A stretch of 64,000 nt of DNA from Paludibacteraceae bacterium (GCA_017471175.1 JAFUVS010000012.1:114235-178234), one strand, 5' to 3'; counted from the stretch's first letter, positions 10,450-19,534 are shown. Notes: generated by a model not told the origin, from the letters alone. Program-made: numbers and translations.

Positions 10450-10484
10450 ATAGCGATAATTTGTACGCTAAACGGAATTTACCA

Positions 10485-10640
10485 TCAATCCATCGGGACT
10501 TTACCATCATCATATCCATCACCTTCCGCTGTATATTGCGAACCAGGCGTATTCCCCTTCATTACAGTGCCATCCATAATTACTTGCGCACGAATCGCAT
10601 ACATCTCCGTTACGGGAACTTGGTACATTTTCATTTTCAT
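10485..10640 (-). CDS. short peptide of unknown function (51 residues)
   Basis: Minus-strand frame from ATG 10640 to TGA 10485. The peptide begins MKMKMYQVPVTEMYAI and ends with a glycine- and aspartate-rich tail (GSQYTAEGDGYDDGK). It forms a self-contained unit: a good promoter at 10699-10728, a leader of about 50 nt and a terminator at 10412-10449. It resembles the peptide at 11753-11914 in layout: MK, aromatic-rich start with P and E around residues 8-12, then a G/T/A/D-rich tail. No signal peptide or known domain. A leader or precursor peptide is possible, but that is speculation. Confidence 0.6.
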   Translation of the reverse strand: MKMKMYQVPVTEMYAIRAQVIMDGTVMKGNTPGSQYTAEGDGYDDGKVPMD

Positions 10641-10698
10641 AACTGAGGTTGTTTTATAATGTGAATACTATATTTTTCTTTTTTCTACTTTCCGGCGG

Positions 10699-10728
10699 CA
10701 AAAGTATAACTTTTTTCTAACATACAAA
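10699..10728 (-). promoter_or_regulatory. promoter of the first short peptide gene
   Basis: Minus strand: -7 TACTTTTG (10706-10699), -33 TTTG (10728-10725), spacing 18 nt. Predicted start near 10692, about 50 nt before the ATG at 10640. Confidence 0.65.
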
Positions 10729-10816
10729 CTATTTTCGCACATTTTTTACACTTTTTCCTGCATTTTTTCACTTTTTCGCTTCTTTTCTCACGTTTTCGCC
10801 TCATTCATTACACAAT

Positions 10817-11350
10817 TCACAATGCTGCACGTCCCAACATACCACCAAACGAAAAGAACTCGTGCAACCATTGAAAATTCGGCTTGCGTTTGATTTCGTT
10901 GATAATGGTCTTTTCTATCTTTTGACATAGTTTATTGTATTCCCGCTCCGGCATCTCTCGTTTACATCCCTCTACATAACGCAGAAAAACCACCGGATTC
11001 TGTACTGTCCGCAGCATCTTTCCTATCGCTTCGGAAGGCATCTCACCATCTTCGTACAATCGGTACTGATTATCACCTAACCCCAACACGCGAGACATAC
11101 CTGCTGCCGACAAACCGTATTTCTCGCGAAGAGTTGTCAATTCAATCGGTGAGGGAATATCATGCCGTTTGCGGTATTGCTCATACACACGCTCAAGGTT
11201 GTCAAAATCCATATCGTTGGTGGTATATTCTATCCCCGTTTCCAAATCCTTCACATTGTGGTGTTCATACGTGTAGGTTTCACCTCGATACACCATTTCA
11301 CGCATTTCTTTTTGCAATATGGCTTCACCTTCGGTCAGCATACTTTTCAT
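10817..11350 (-). CDS. HTH antitoxin-like protein, orphan
   Basis: A 177-residue protein with an Xre/MqsA-type helix-turn-helix at about residues 74-101 (REKYGLSAAGMSRVLGLGDN, then QYRLYEDGEMPS). The build, with an N-terminal domain containing YRGETYTYEHH, a spacer and then the HTH, resembles Bacteroidota antitoxins of the YgiT/MqsA-like group that pair with Panacea-domain proteins. Those usually carry CxxC zinc cysteines at the N-terminus; here none are seen before the HTH. No partner gene lies next to it. Probably a DNA-binding regulator; function uncertain. Confidence 0.6.
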   Translation of the reverse strand: MKSMLTEGEAILQKEMREMVYRGETYTYEHHNVKDLETGIEYTTNDMDFDNLERVYEQYRKRHDIPSPIELTTLREKYGLSAAGMSRVLGLGDNQYRLYEDGEMPSEAIGKMLRTVQNPVVFLRYVEGCKREMPEREYNKLCQKIEKTIINEIKRKPNFQWLHEFFSFGGMLGRAAL

Positions 11351-11479
11351 TGGAGACCTCCTTTCTTCTTATAGGGATAATTCATCGGATACTCTGCTAT
11401 ATGGAACGATACGCAAATAGTAGATCATCATAATTGCATATCAATTAAAGAATAAATACATACGCTCTTTTATACGCGG

Positions 11480-11507
11480 CAAAGGTACAATATAATAACA
11501 ATACAAC
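11480..11507 (-). promoter_or_regulatory. promoter of the antitoxin-like gene
   Basis: Minus strand: -7 TACCTTTG (11487-11480). At the -33 place there is GTTG (11507-11504) instead of TTTG, so it is a partial match. The predicted leader is about 120 nt. Confidence 0.45.
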
Positions 11508-11561
11508 AAGCGTTTTTACAACTTTTTCGTTGAAAAAAAATATCTTTTCTCATTTTGGCAT

Positions 11562-11606
11562 ATTCCACCGTGCCATTTTTGGCATTTTTGGCACATTCCA
11601 CCGTGC
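11562..11606. repeat. two direct repeats 33 nt apart
   Basis: ATTCCACCGTGC occurs at 11562-11573 and 11595-11606 within similar surroundings (GGCATATTCC and GGCACATTCC). The 33-nt spacing equals that of the unrelated array at 10138. Confidence 0.55.
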
Positions 11607-11621
11607 TATTTCACAACAGCA

Positions 11622-11651
11622 GAGGCTGACTCCCTATAGGAATCAGCCTCC
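11622..11651 (-). terminator. hairpin after the second short peptide gene
   Basis: GAGGCTGACTCC and GGAATCAGCCTC flank a five-base loop. On the minus strand the one imperfect position becomes a G-U pair, which favours a minus-strand RNA. No T-run follows, so the terminator role is only likely from position. Confidence 0.45.
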
Positions 11652-11752
11652 GGCTATATACTCTTCCGTTCTGCTAAACGCTCACTGTCTAATGGCGAAC
11701 GACCGGCTAAAAACGGCTTGTTATCTGCGGCGCATTATCACCGCACTGCGTA

Positions 11753-11914
11753 TCAAATCAGATTGCCGTGGTCGAACTGCGGCGTGAACTCACGGCGAGC
11801 AGGAGCATCGGCATCCTCACCCGGTGCTGTTCCACTCGCTATAACGAAATTCATCAGCGACTCCGGCAACATAAACGATGCTTCCACCTGAGGTGTTACA
11901 TATAACTTTTTCAT
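11753..11914 (-). CDS. short peptide of unknown function (53 residues)
   Basis: Minus-strand frame from ATG 11914 to TGA 11753; it begins MKKLYVTPQVEASFMLPES and continues with a G/A/D/P-rich tail (SGTAPGEDADAPARR). It starts 84 nt after the stop of the 2154-residue surface protein, with a 12-bp hairpin (11954-11989) between. The beginning matches the pattern of the peptide at 10485-10640. No known domain. A short accessory or signal peptide linked to the surface protein is one idea; nothing in the sequence proves it. Confidence 0.5.
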   Translation of the reverse strand: MKKLYVTPQVEASFMLPESLMNFVIASGTAPGEDADAPARREFTPQFDHGNLI

Positions 11915-11953
11915 ATCTGTTGGCTTGTTTTTAAGTTGATGATCAAGTTAATA

Positions 11954-11989
11954 GCCGAAGGCGGTCGCATCTTCTCAACCGCCTTCGGC
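11954..11989 (-). terminator. 12-bp perfect hairpin after the surface protein gene
   Basis: GCCGAAGGCGGT (11954-11965) and ACCGCCTTCGGC (11978-11989) pair perfectly around a 12-nt loop, ten bases after the stop codon. No T-run follows on the minus strand; it could end transcription, protect the mRNA 3' end or separate expression from the peptide gene downstream. Confidence 0.5.
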
Positions 11990-11998
11990 GGAAACTAC

Positions 11999-14900
11999 TT
12001 AACGCACTTGTTGACCGGTTACGTCATACATCTTGCCATCGCGAACGATATAGATCTGTCCGTCAATGAGCACTTTCTGTACTTGCTCGGCATCCAAAAC
12101 AACGGCTTCGACACCTGTCGGCATATCATCGCGACCCATAACGAGGCGACGACGACCCGGAGCGGGATCGGCTGAAACAGCAGGCAGTTCGTCTATGACG
12201 ATATAAGCGCGGTTGACTTGCACACGGTTGTTCACAGCGGTACGCAGTTTATTGCCGTAGAAGATATAGTAACCTTCGCCGTCAGCAATATAATCTTCGC
12301 CCAATACACCGTGCAGACCTTCGTTCGTACCGGCGGTAGTCGTGGTCGTTGTACCTACAAGGGCGCGAATCTCTTCACCTTCGGCTTGGAAGACATAGGG
12401 TTTGCCCATCGGATAAACGCCGCCTTCTTTGCTTGCCTCGATGAAATTAACACCGCAATCCATCTTCATTTCAGGACTGTAGAATACAGCACCTTCTACT
12501 TCATAGATGTCAGCATTCCAGCAGATGGTACCAATCTTACCATTCTCCAAACCGCTGCGCAAGGTAACAAACTCCTTGTCGGTAAGGTCAATGTCGATGT
12601 ACTCGCTGAGGAACGTGCCGGGGGTAGAACATTTAGAAGCATTGGAGCGGAAGTTCGACAAAGCATAATTTCTGAAATATGTATTATTATCATACATATA
12701 GAATCCATGGTCAGAATTCGCATAGCAATTATACTCGTCATTCCAAGTCCAATAGAACGGATCGGTTCCAAGAGACAACGTTGTGCTTGTACCTCCTGTC
12801 AAGTACTTGCCGTTTTGCGCCTGGAAAGTCACTCCGTAGTCAGTTTCCGTCTTAATCCATGTAATTTCAGAACGAGTTGCAGCAACTACGTTAATCATCT
12901 TGCCGTCAATCACACCGTCCAAAAGCACAGCATCAAATCTGCCTGTTCCTGTAGTGCTATTTTGGCTCATTGCATAATAGTTACCATCATTATTCTTTAC
13001 AACGATAGCCGTGTACGTTACATTCGGCGTAGCGGGTTCGCTTACGGTTACGTTCACCGTCTTGCTTGCGCTCTTGGTCTCGAAGGTAGCCGTAGCGGTT
13101 ACCGAGGTCTGCGAAGTAGAGTTGAACTCAGCAGGATCGAACGTCCAAACCACTCGGTCGGTTACGTCCACAGACTCTTGATCCACGCCGCTTACACGGT
13201 AAACAGCACTGACGGTCAGACCGGCAGGATCGAACGTCTGTCCATATACATACTCCGTATTGGTAGCATTGCCGCCAATAGTGATGCTTTGCAATTCGGG
13301 TCCGCCCTCTTGGTTGATACCATACATCACGAAGCGGTTGTCGGTGCCCGCAGTCTTCGAGAAGGTAATCGTCGTCTCATCGGCTACGGCATCAAAGGTG
13401 AAGTGGAAATGTTGGTCAATCGGGTCGCCTGCCAATGTATAAGTACCTGAATTATTCACACCGGCATCGGCTGCAATAGCGAACGAAGAAACACTCATAT
13501 TATTCACACCGCTTGCAGCAATGGTCATCGAAGAAGCTGAATTCCAAGCTGCTGCGTGGAAATGCAGTGTGTGTGTACCTGCAGGAACTGTAACGGTTAC
13601 AGAACCGGTCTTTGCATTATTACCACCCGATCCCACTTTCTGCGCCTTGTAGTCCACATCGTCAATATTCACTTTGCTGTTGGCTTCATACGAATCACCG
13701 GAACCTGTGAACACCACGTTGCTGGTATAGACAGTAGCCCAAGCGCATACGGTCTCCCATTGAGCCGTGAAGGTAACAGCTTGAGCAGGCATCGTGTATT
13801 CGGCACCCGCACCATACGTGTTCGTACCATCGTTCCAACCGGCAAATTGGAAACCTGTATAGGTGAACGTATTAGCAGGCAGGTTGAACGTGGCACCTTC
13901 CAGCTGGGCTTCCATTACGGGAGCATTGCCCTCGCCGCTGTTGGCATCGAACGTAACGGCATAACGCGGCAGCGTACCCACAACAGTAACATTGAAGGTG
14001 GTGGAGACTGCAGCATAGTTGAGAGCAGCGTCATTGGCAGTAGCAGCCATATTGGCAGTAACGGTAACCGTACCCGGAGCCACAGCGTGGAGTTTGCCTT
14101 CCACGATGGTAACAACCGTCTCATCCTCCGAAGCGAAAGAGATTTCACCCGTGCTTTCGGTATCGATAGTCAAGTCGGCAGCCGCCAAATCGGCTGTACC
14201 TACCTCAAAGTTGTCCACATTGTCAACGTTGAGCCATGCCTTACGCAGTTGGTAAATCACCTGCGAAGAGGTCAGTTCGGGCTTGGTACCGTCGTAGTTC
14301 ACAATTGTTCCTTTTAAGATAACCTTATCGCCTGCTTTTACATGGTTGTATGCGTTTACACTTGATGAGAAATACTTACCCTGCCAAACTGTTATTACAT
14401 CTGTAGATGTACCATCGTCTGAAATAGTGTAAGTGCTACTGCTATTTGGGACACTCACTACGATACCGCGAACCCACATATAGTCGGTTGAAGAAGTTTT
14501 TTGTTGGTAAGCACTGGCTTCAATCATTGCCTTGGCATCTGCTACGGTGTGCGGAGCGTCCTCGTTGTTGAACACGCGAATCACAGTCACATTGTAGGTG
14601 GTCGTCTTGGTGATTCCGCCACGCTCAAACGAAACGGTAACGGTCTGGACACCGGCAGTGGTGTTGTCAAAGCCGGAAACGTATGTGGCTTCCGCCTCAA
14701 TGGTATTATTGTCGGACAAGGTTGCCACAATAGTGGGCAGTACCAACGTTTGACCCTCATAGTACGAGGTCTTGGTCTGATAGGTCTCATCATCGGCTTT
14801 CAGGGCAATGCTTACCAAAGTGGCATCGCTGACGGTAACGGCAAAGTCCTTGTTGGTCAATACTTCGTCGCCTAACTTGGCATAAACGGTCAGTGTGGTC

Positions 14901-17900
14901 TCGCCGGCAGCCCAAGTGGTTTTGTCGCCTGCGTTGAAGGTAGCACCATCTACTGTTTTGCTATAACCGTTAGTGAAGGTCTCAACCACGTAAAGGTTGT
15001 TCAATATAGTAGCATCAAAGGCATCGCCTACGTTGAAAGCACTATTGGTCAATTCGCCTGCAATAGCATACGACTGATGTACACGAGCCGTATAGGTCAG
15101 CATCCAGTTGTTCGCATTGAGGTTGCTATACTGCGTTGACCAAGTGCCGACTACGGTTACATTGTCGCCCAAGTTGATGTCGTTAACCGATTCGAATGCT
15201 GCCTTATTCAATTTCAAACCACGATAGCAACTGATTTCGCCGGTCGTCGTACCGTCAGCCGAAATGGCATAAGTCAGGTTGCTGCCGTTCAGCGAAGTAT
15301 TCTTCGACGAAACGATGCCCATCACGGCATACTCCTTGTTATTCTCTTTCTCTAACGCTGCGAACTCGGTGAAGGTGTAGGGCAGATTGATGTTGTATTC
15401 AGCCTCGGTTACTTCGGAGTTGTCCATACCGGCTTTCACGGCAATAGCCTTGATAGTCGTGATAGCGCGCTCGTTCAACGAGATAGCAGCGGTATATTCC
15501 GTACCATTCGTGTTTGAAGGAGTAGAACCATCAGTGGTATAGTAGATGGTAGCATCTTCGGTTGCGCAAGTCAGCGTAACGGTCTTGCCCTCATAGTATG
15601 TACCGGCTTCTACGCCGAATGTAGGCGTTGCCACTTGCTCCGTACAGGTGGTGGCATAGTTGCTGTATGATGGTTCTCCTGCCAAAGTAACAACTATTTC
15701 GTGGAATGTAAGTGCACCACTTACGTATAGGAAGAATTGATTGAATGAAGCATTGTTGGTAAGCGTGAATGAGTATTCGTCTTCAAGAGCGTCACTTCCT
15801 GACTTCGCAGTTGCAGTTGCAGAACCAAGGTCACCAGAAGTTGGGTGATTAGTTGAGTTGTTAGAACATAAGAAAGCAGTTCTTGCTGATGTTGAATTAT
15901 TAGATATGGTTGCCTTAACACCAATTACATTATTAGCGAAAACGGGCGATCCTAAATAAACATTTTCTTCTTTAGAATTGTCATTACGCAAGCCAAAGTG
16001 TGTGGCATTCGGGACATTACAATAACCTGACCAAGTGGCATTCTTATTATCTGTAAAAGAATTAGAGGCATAAGAAGATGCTGTTGTTTTTCCCGAAATA
16101 GTCAAGGTCTGCGTTGAGGTCTCACCTGCTCCTACGGTTGCATATACAGCGTACAGCGTTACATCGGCATTCTCTGTGATGGTGTATTCAGCCCCGGGAG
16201 CATAGAACACTTCCGGAGCATTGGTGGCATCGCTGTAGTTTTTATAGTCGACGGTCGTCCAACCTACAAACTGCTTGCTGCACGTATTAGAAACCTCGGT
16301 AGGCAGAGCAAAGGCAGTCATAATCTGCTTGTTGCCGCCGCTTACTTCGTTGCCGTTCTCACTATACGTAACAGCCACAGTCGGATAATCCGGCGTGGTG
16401 AACGTGCCGGCAAGAACACCGCTCTCCTCGCAATAAGTAGTACCGTCACCTACCGTCTGAATCGTGTAGTTATAAGTCGTGTTGGCTTCCAGATTATTTA
16501 CGGTGAAACTCAGCGGAGCTTCCAAGATAACATCGCTGCCTTTCACCACATCGCCGAGTTTAACCTCTACGTTGTAGCCATCTGCATTTGCTACTGCTGC
16601 CCAGTTGATGGTCGCACTGTTGTAAGTAGTGGCGATAGCACCGTCCAAAACAGGAGCGGCAAGCACACTACATGACTGCGCTTGGAAATTAGCGGTAATC
16701 GTACCGGCTGCACCAATAACAGCAACCGCGCCATTAGCTTTTGCTGCATCTTCACCTAAATCAATGTCATCATCCGAAACTGTCCAATTGACAAACTCAT
16801 AACCCGTATTAGCAGTTGCTACCAAAGTAACCTCATCTGCATATTCCGCATATACCGTAGCTGTTCCGTCGTTGATAGTCGCCGAACCCATGTTGGCATC
16901 GTTAACACCAACAGCCACAGCATACGTTGCGGTTACGTTCATTGTGAGATTAACCACTACATCGGAAGTCATACCGCCGCCGGTGATAGTAACTGTTCCA
17001 TTCACAGGCGTGGTAGCCTCGGTGGGAGTAGCAGGAGTTACCACTACGCTCATACCTTCTTCTGCGGCTTCTGCGGTCAGTGTGGTGGGATTAACAGCAA
17101 AACCTTCGGAAGCGGTCAGTGTCAGTTCGCTTTCAAGGTTAGCACCGGTCAGCGTGAACTGCTGTGCCTCAACGGCAATGTTCTGTTTAGCCGCAAACGT
17201 CAGCGAAGCATGATCTACCGTTACGGTCGGAGTGGTTTCGTATAATACTACAATAGACTTAACGTAAAGTGCTTTAGTGGCACTACTTTCTTTGGTAACC
17301 GTAACTACAATCTCACCTATTGCAGAACCGGTGAAGGTATAATCTGTAGCAATTGTACTAATGGCTTGTGCTTCGCCACCAAATGCTGCACCACCTACGG
17401 TAACAGATGCTGTAGCAGTAACATCACTCGCAGCACTGGCGTTAACTACAACTCTTTTGATTGTTCCTAAAATCCCGTTTGTGGAAAGTTTGATATATTG
17501 AACGTTTGTAGAATTAGTTCCATAGTGAATGCCCCTGCTACTATCGAAAGTAGATTCCGAGCCGTCAGAAGTCACAGTCCACGCTACATTATCATCAGCA
17601 GTACCTGAACCATTGCATTTTTCGCTGAAAGTCAAAGTAGATTTTGTATACGGAGAAGCATTAACATGTACTGCGCAGGTTGCTTGTTTAGTATTATCTG
17701 CAACTGATTTACAGGTAATGGTGGCATCACCTGCGCCTATAGCGGTTACAAGACCTGCATTTGAAATAGTTGCAACTGTCTCATCACTCGACTCCCATGT
17801 TACATTCTTATTGGTTGCGCCATCAGGGGTAACAGTTGCTTCCAATGTCTGTGTTTCGTCTACCTCCAAAGTGATTGAACTTTCATTAAGCTCAACACTT

Positions 17901-18463
17901 TCTACAGGAATAACTGCACCTCCTGCATCATAAGTAACCTCTACATCCCAAATACGCACAGCACCACTTGCTGTTATGTAGCCGGATTTAAGATTTAATG
18001 ATGAGCAATCTATTGTAACAGAGGATGCACCTGTTCCGGAAGCGACACCTGTACCCGCTGAAGAAGTCGAGTTACTATTACTAAAATACAAAGTGGCAGT
18101 ATTGCCTCCTCCACCTCTTGCTTTACTGCTATTTGAAACTGTAATAGTTAGAGATGAAATATTGCCCGGCATAGTTGGAACCTGTATGTAATATGCTGTA
18201 TTACTTGCATATTTTTTTATCTGCCAAAAATGATAATCTGATGTTGCGTTGCTATGTTGATTTTTAATAGCATACGCATTCCATGTATTATCACATCCGT
18301 CTGTAGCAATCGCGTTTCCATAACTTGTACCACCGCTACCAGCTTTAATTTGTGCGCTGGTTAGTGTACACGTTTCATTCGCTGCCCACACGTTAGTGGT
18401 GAGGAACACGGCAAGCAGACCGCATAGCAGCCACCTTGCCTTAAGTAAAATTTTTGTCTTCAT
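11999..18463 (-). CDS. giant multi-domain surface or secreted protein (2154 residues)
   Basis: Exported modular protein, probably displayed on or released from the cell surface. Residues 1-28 are a signal peptide (LLCGLLAVFLTTNVWA). Domains seen: Big_2 bacterial Ig-like at about 186-265 (LEVDETQTLEATVTPDGA); fibronectin III-like at about 596-690; chitobiase C-terminal-like (IYYTTDGSTP) near 980; repeat segments of InlB B-repeat type near 700-770 and 1504-1575 (FDANSGEG, QFAGWNDG); several beta-rich stretches that resemble each other. The C-terminus ends with KVLIDGQIYIVRDGKMYDVTG, a pattern shared with two other proteins here and typical of Bacteroidota sorting ends. Its ligand is unknown. 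Confidence 0.8.
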   Translation of the reverse strand: MKTKILLKARWLLCGLLAVFLTTNVWAANETCTLTSAQIKAGSGGTSYGNAIATDGCDNTWNAYAIKNQHSNATSDYHFWQIKKYASNTAYYIQVPTMPGNISSLTITVSNSSKARGGGGNTATLYFSNSNSTSSAGTGVASGTGASSVTIDCSSLNLKSGYITASGAVRIWDVEVTYDAGGAVIPVESVELNESSITLEVDETQTLEATVTPDGATNKNVTWESSDETVATISNAGLVTAIGAGDATITCKSVADNTKQATCAVHVNASPYTKSTLTFSEKCNGSGTADDNVAWTVTSDGSESTFDSSRGIHYGTNSTNVQYIKLSTNGILGTIKRVVVNASAASDVTATASVTVGGAAFGGEAQAISTIATDYTFTGSAIGEIVVTVTKESSATKALYVKSIVVLYETTPTVTVDHASLTFAAKQNIAVEAQQFTLTGANLESELTLTASEGFAVNPTTLTAEAAEEGMSVVVTPATPTEATTPVNGTVTITGGGMTSDVVVNLTMNVTATYAVAVGVNDANMGSATINDGTATVYAEYADEVTLVATANTGYEFVNWTVSDDDIDLGEDAAKANGAVAVIGAAGTITANFQAQSCSVLAAPVLDGAIATTYNSATINWAAVANADGYNVEVKLGDVVKGSDVILEAPLSFTVNNLEANTTYNYTIQTVGDGTTYCEESGVLAGTFTTPDYPTVAVTYSENGNEVSGGNKQIMTAFALPTEVSNTCSKQFVGWTTVDYKNYSDATNAPEVFYAPGAEYTITENADVTLYAVYATVGAGETSTQTLTISGKTTASSYASNSFTDNKNATWSGYCNVPNATHFGLRNDNSKEENVYLGSPVFANNVIGVKATISNNSTSARTAFLCSNNSTNHPTSGDLGSATATAKSGSDALEDEYSFTLTNNASFNQFFLYVSGALTFHEIVVTLAGEPSYSNYATTCTEQVATPTFGVEAGTYYEGKTVTLTCATEDATIYYTTDGSTPSNTNGTEYTAAISLNERAITTIKAIAVKAGMDNSEVTEAEYNINLPYTFTEFAALEKENNKEYAVMGIVSSKNTSLNGSNLTYAISADGTTTGEISCYRGLKLNKAAFESVNDINLGDNVTVVGTWSTQYSNLNANNWMLTYTARVHQSYAIAGELTNSAFNVGDAFDATILNNLYVVETFTNGYSKTVDGATFNAGDKTTWAAGETTLTVYAKLGDEVLTNKDFAVTVSDATLVSIALKADDETYQTKTSYYEGQTLVLPTIVATLSDNNTIEAEATYVSGFDNTTAGVQTVTVSFERGGITKTTTYNVTVIRVFNNEDAPHTVADAKAMIEASAYQQKTSSTDYMWVRGIVVSVPNSSSTYTISDDGTSTDVITVWQGKYFSSSVNAYNHVKAGDKVILKGTIVNYDGTKPELTSSQVIYQLRKAWLNVDNVDNFEVGTADLAAADLTIDTESTGEISFASEDETVVTIVEGKLHAVAPGTVTVTANMAATANDAALNYAAVSTTFNVTVVGTLPRYAVTFDANSGEGNAPVMEAQLEGATFNLPANTFTYTGFQFAGWNDGTNTYGAGAEYTMPAQAVTFTAQWETVCAWATVYTSNVVFTGSGDSYEANSKVNIDDVDYKAQKVGSGGNNAKTGSVTVTVPAGTHTLHFHAAAWNSASSMTIAASGVNNMSVSSFAIAADAGVNNSGTYTLAGDPIDQHFHFTFDAVADETTITFSKTAGTDNRFVMYGINQEGGPELQSITIGGNATNTEYVYGQTFDPAGLTVSAVYRVSGVDQESVDVTDRVVWTFDPAEFNSTSQTSVTATATFETKSASKTVNVTVSEPATPNVTYTAIVVKNNDGNYYAMSQNSTTGTGRFDAVLLDGVIDGKMINVVAATRSEITWIKTETDYGVTFQAQNGKYLTGGTSTTLSLGTDPFYWTWNDEYNCYANSDHGFYMYDNNTYFRNYALSNFRSNASKCSTPGTFLSEYIDIDLTDKEFVTLRSGLENGKIGTICWNADIYEVEGAVFYSPEMKMDCGVNFIEASKEGGVYPMGKPYVFQAEGEEIRALVGTTTTTTAGTNEGLHGVLGEDYIADGEGYYIFYGNKLRTAVNNRVQVNRAYIVIDELPAVSADPAPGRRRLVMGRDDMPTGVEAVVLDAEQVQKVLIDGQIYIVRDGKMYDVTGQQVR

Positions 18464-18484
18464 AAATAAAGATTTTTAGTTAAT
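18421..18484 (-). repeat. leader and signal-peptide start region, intact copy
   Basis: This 64-nt stretch covers the 5' leader and first codons of the giant gene. A decayed copy lies at 19250-19311, on the other side of the ORF6N gene, in the same orientation (about three quarters of bases equal by eye). Confidence 0.65.
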
Positions 18485-18503
18485 ATTGTGTTTTTGATTT
18501 TAA

Positions 18504-19190
18504 TTATTCATTTTTTTTGTCTCGCTCCCAAATAGCTTGGTAACCTATTTTCTGTAAATTATCTTTTCTTTTTCCATCTGACATTTTGAGACTTAATGCG
18601 CCTATGGCATTGTAGATATTATCTATTTCAAGTCTCATCTCTTCACTTAAATCATTTACAGCCTCTAAATTATTCTCTAATGCCTCTTCCAACATCTTCA
18701 TCCGCGTTCGAACTTCTTCAATAGCCAATGTATTTTCACGCGTTTCCGTTACTATTTGGCGAGCCATTACAAACGCTCTCATGATAGCGATATTCACTCT
18801 GACTGCCGCCTCACTACGTAATACGCTGGATAACATCGCCACGCCCTGTTCCGTAAAAGCGTATGGAAGGGCATTTGCACGCCTCCGATCAAGTAATGTG
18901 AGATTTTGACTTATTTTACTTGACTGATTATCTGCCAATTGCTTGGATGACGTCACAAATTGTGACCTCATCCACGCCACTTCTTGCGGCTCTAATTGAA
19001 ACATAAAGTCCGTCGGAAAACGATTTGTATTTCGTTTTACCGCTTGATTCAATACTTTTGTTTGCACACCATACAAAGTAGCAAGTTGAAAATCCAAAAG
19101 CACTTGCTTTCCGCGTAATACTACTATCGAATGACGTATATGCGCTAACGATTCAGCATCTTCCTTATACAATGTATTGTCATCTTTCAT
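18504..19190 (-). CDS. ORF6N domain protein
   Basis: A 228-residue protein with an N-terminal ORF6N domain (about 18-105: IRHSIVVLRGKQVLLDFQLA, then LYGVQTKVLNQAVKRN and RFPTDFMFQL) followed by a predicted helical region (about 140-200, EVRTRMKMLEEALENNLEA). ORF6N proteins are DNA-binding-like and common in phages and mobile regions, though many Bacteroidota carry isolated copies. Here no other phage gene is nearby. It lies between two copies of a leader sequence, which suggests insertion or duplication just upstream of the giant gene. Confidence 0.8.
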   Translation of the reverse strand: MKDDNTLYKEDAESLAHIRHSIVVLRGKQVLLDFQLATLYGVQTKVLNQAVKRNTNRFPTDFMFQLEPQEVAWMRSQFVTSSKQLADNQSSKISQNLTLLDRRRANALPYAFTEQGVAMLSSVLRSEAAVRVNIAIMRAFVMARQIVTETRENTLAIEEVRTRMKMLEEALENNLEAVNDLSEEMRLEIDNIYNAIGALSLKMSDGKRKDNLQKIGYQAIWERDKKNE

Positions 19191-19249
19191 CTTTATTCTA
19201 AAAATATTTTGACACCTTTATTCATAGTAATAAATCAAGCACACATTTC

Positions 19250-19311
19250 CGCATAGCAGCTATCTTGACGCAGTGAAATTTTTGCCGTATAAATACAGAT
19301 TTTTAGTTAAT
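19250..19311 (-). pseudogene. decayed copy of the giant gene leader and first codons
   Basis: Shares CGCATAGCAGC, AAATTTTTG and AGATTTTTAGTTAAT, in the same order and spacing (one or two bases gained or lost), with 18421-18484. The start codon and signal-peptide frame are destroyed. Confidence 0.6.
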
Positions 19312-19365
19312 CGTATGCTTAATCACCATTTTCAGTCTGCTCATCATCCGGATACAATCTATTAT

Positions 19366-19528
19366 AAAAAACACAAGGCGCACTACCCTACTGATAGTGC
19401 GCGCGATACTTACTGCTGCACGATTGGCAGCCGCTTTATATAAAATGGAGTATAATGATTTGATTTCATTACGAAGTAGTGTCTTAACCGTTGGTACTTC
19501 GAGTATCGCTTCGTTTCAAGCGCTAATT
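19366..19528 (-). ncRNA. candidate leader RNA ending in a hairpin
   Basis: From the predicted start at about 19528 to a hairpin GCGCACTA/TAGTGCGC (19378-19385 with 19395-19402) and six T (19371-19366). The T-run starts six bases after the stem, so termination would be imperfect. One frame is open across the whole region without any ATG, GTG or TTG near its start. It may be the original leader of the giant gene, now separated from it by ORF6N. Confidence 0.35.
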
Positions 19529-19534
19529 TTGCCG

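Larger units (their letters stand above)
9888..10484. other. gene-poor repeat-rich stretch
   Basis: I see no convincing gene here. From left to right it holds a dispersed repeat (9902-9937), three 33-nt direct repeats (10138-10223), a minus-strand promoter (10232-10262), degenerate G/T-rich 18-nt repeats (about 10263-10410 on the minus strand) and a minus-strand terminator (10412-10449). Open frames on both strands are explained by repeats whose unit is a multiple of three. Confidence 0.6.
11351..11752. other. intergenic stretch with promoter, repeats and hairpin
   Basis: No gene seen. It contains the promoter for the antitoxin-like gene (11480-11507), two copies of ATTCCACCGTGC 33 nt apart (11562 and 11595), and a hairpin at 11622-11651 that can end transcription of the short peptide gene at 11753. 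Confidence 0.5.

Noticed and set aside
12218-13450. 410-codon plus-strand frame opposite the giant surface protein
   Set aside because: Shadow of the coding strand; the minus frame has a signal peptide and recognisable domains.
18504-19190. Prophage
   Set aside because: A single ORF6N gene without any structural, lysis or integrase gene is not enough.
19316-19528. Open minus-strand frame with a hydrophobic segment (RLVFFIID)
   Set aside because: No usable start codon before the middle of the frame; treated as a leader region instead.
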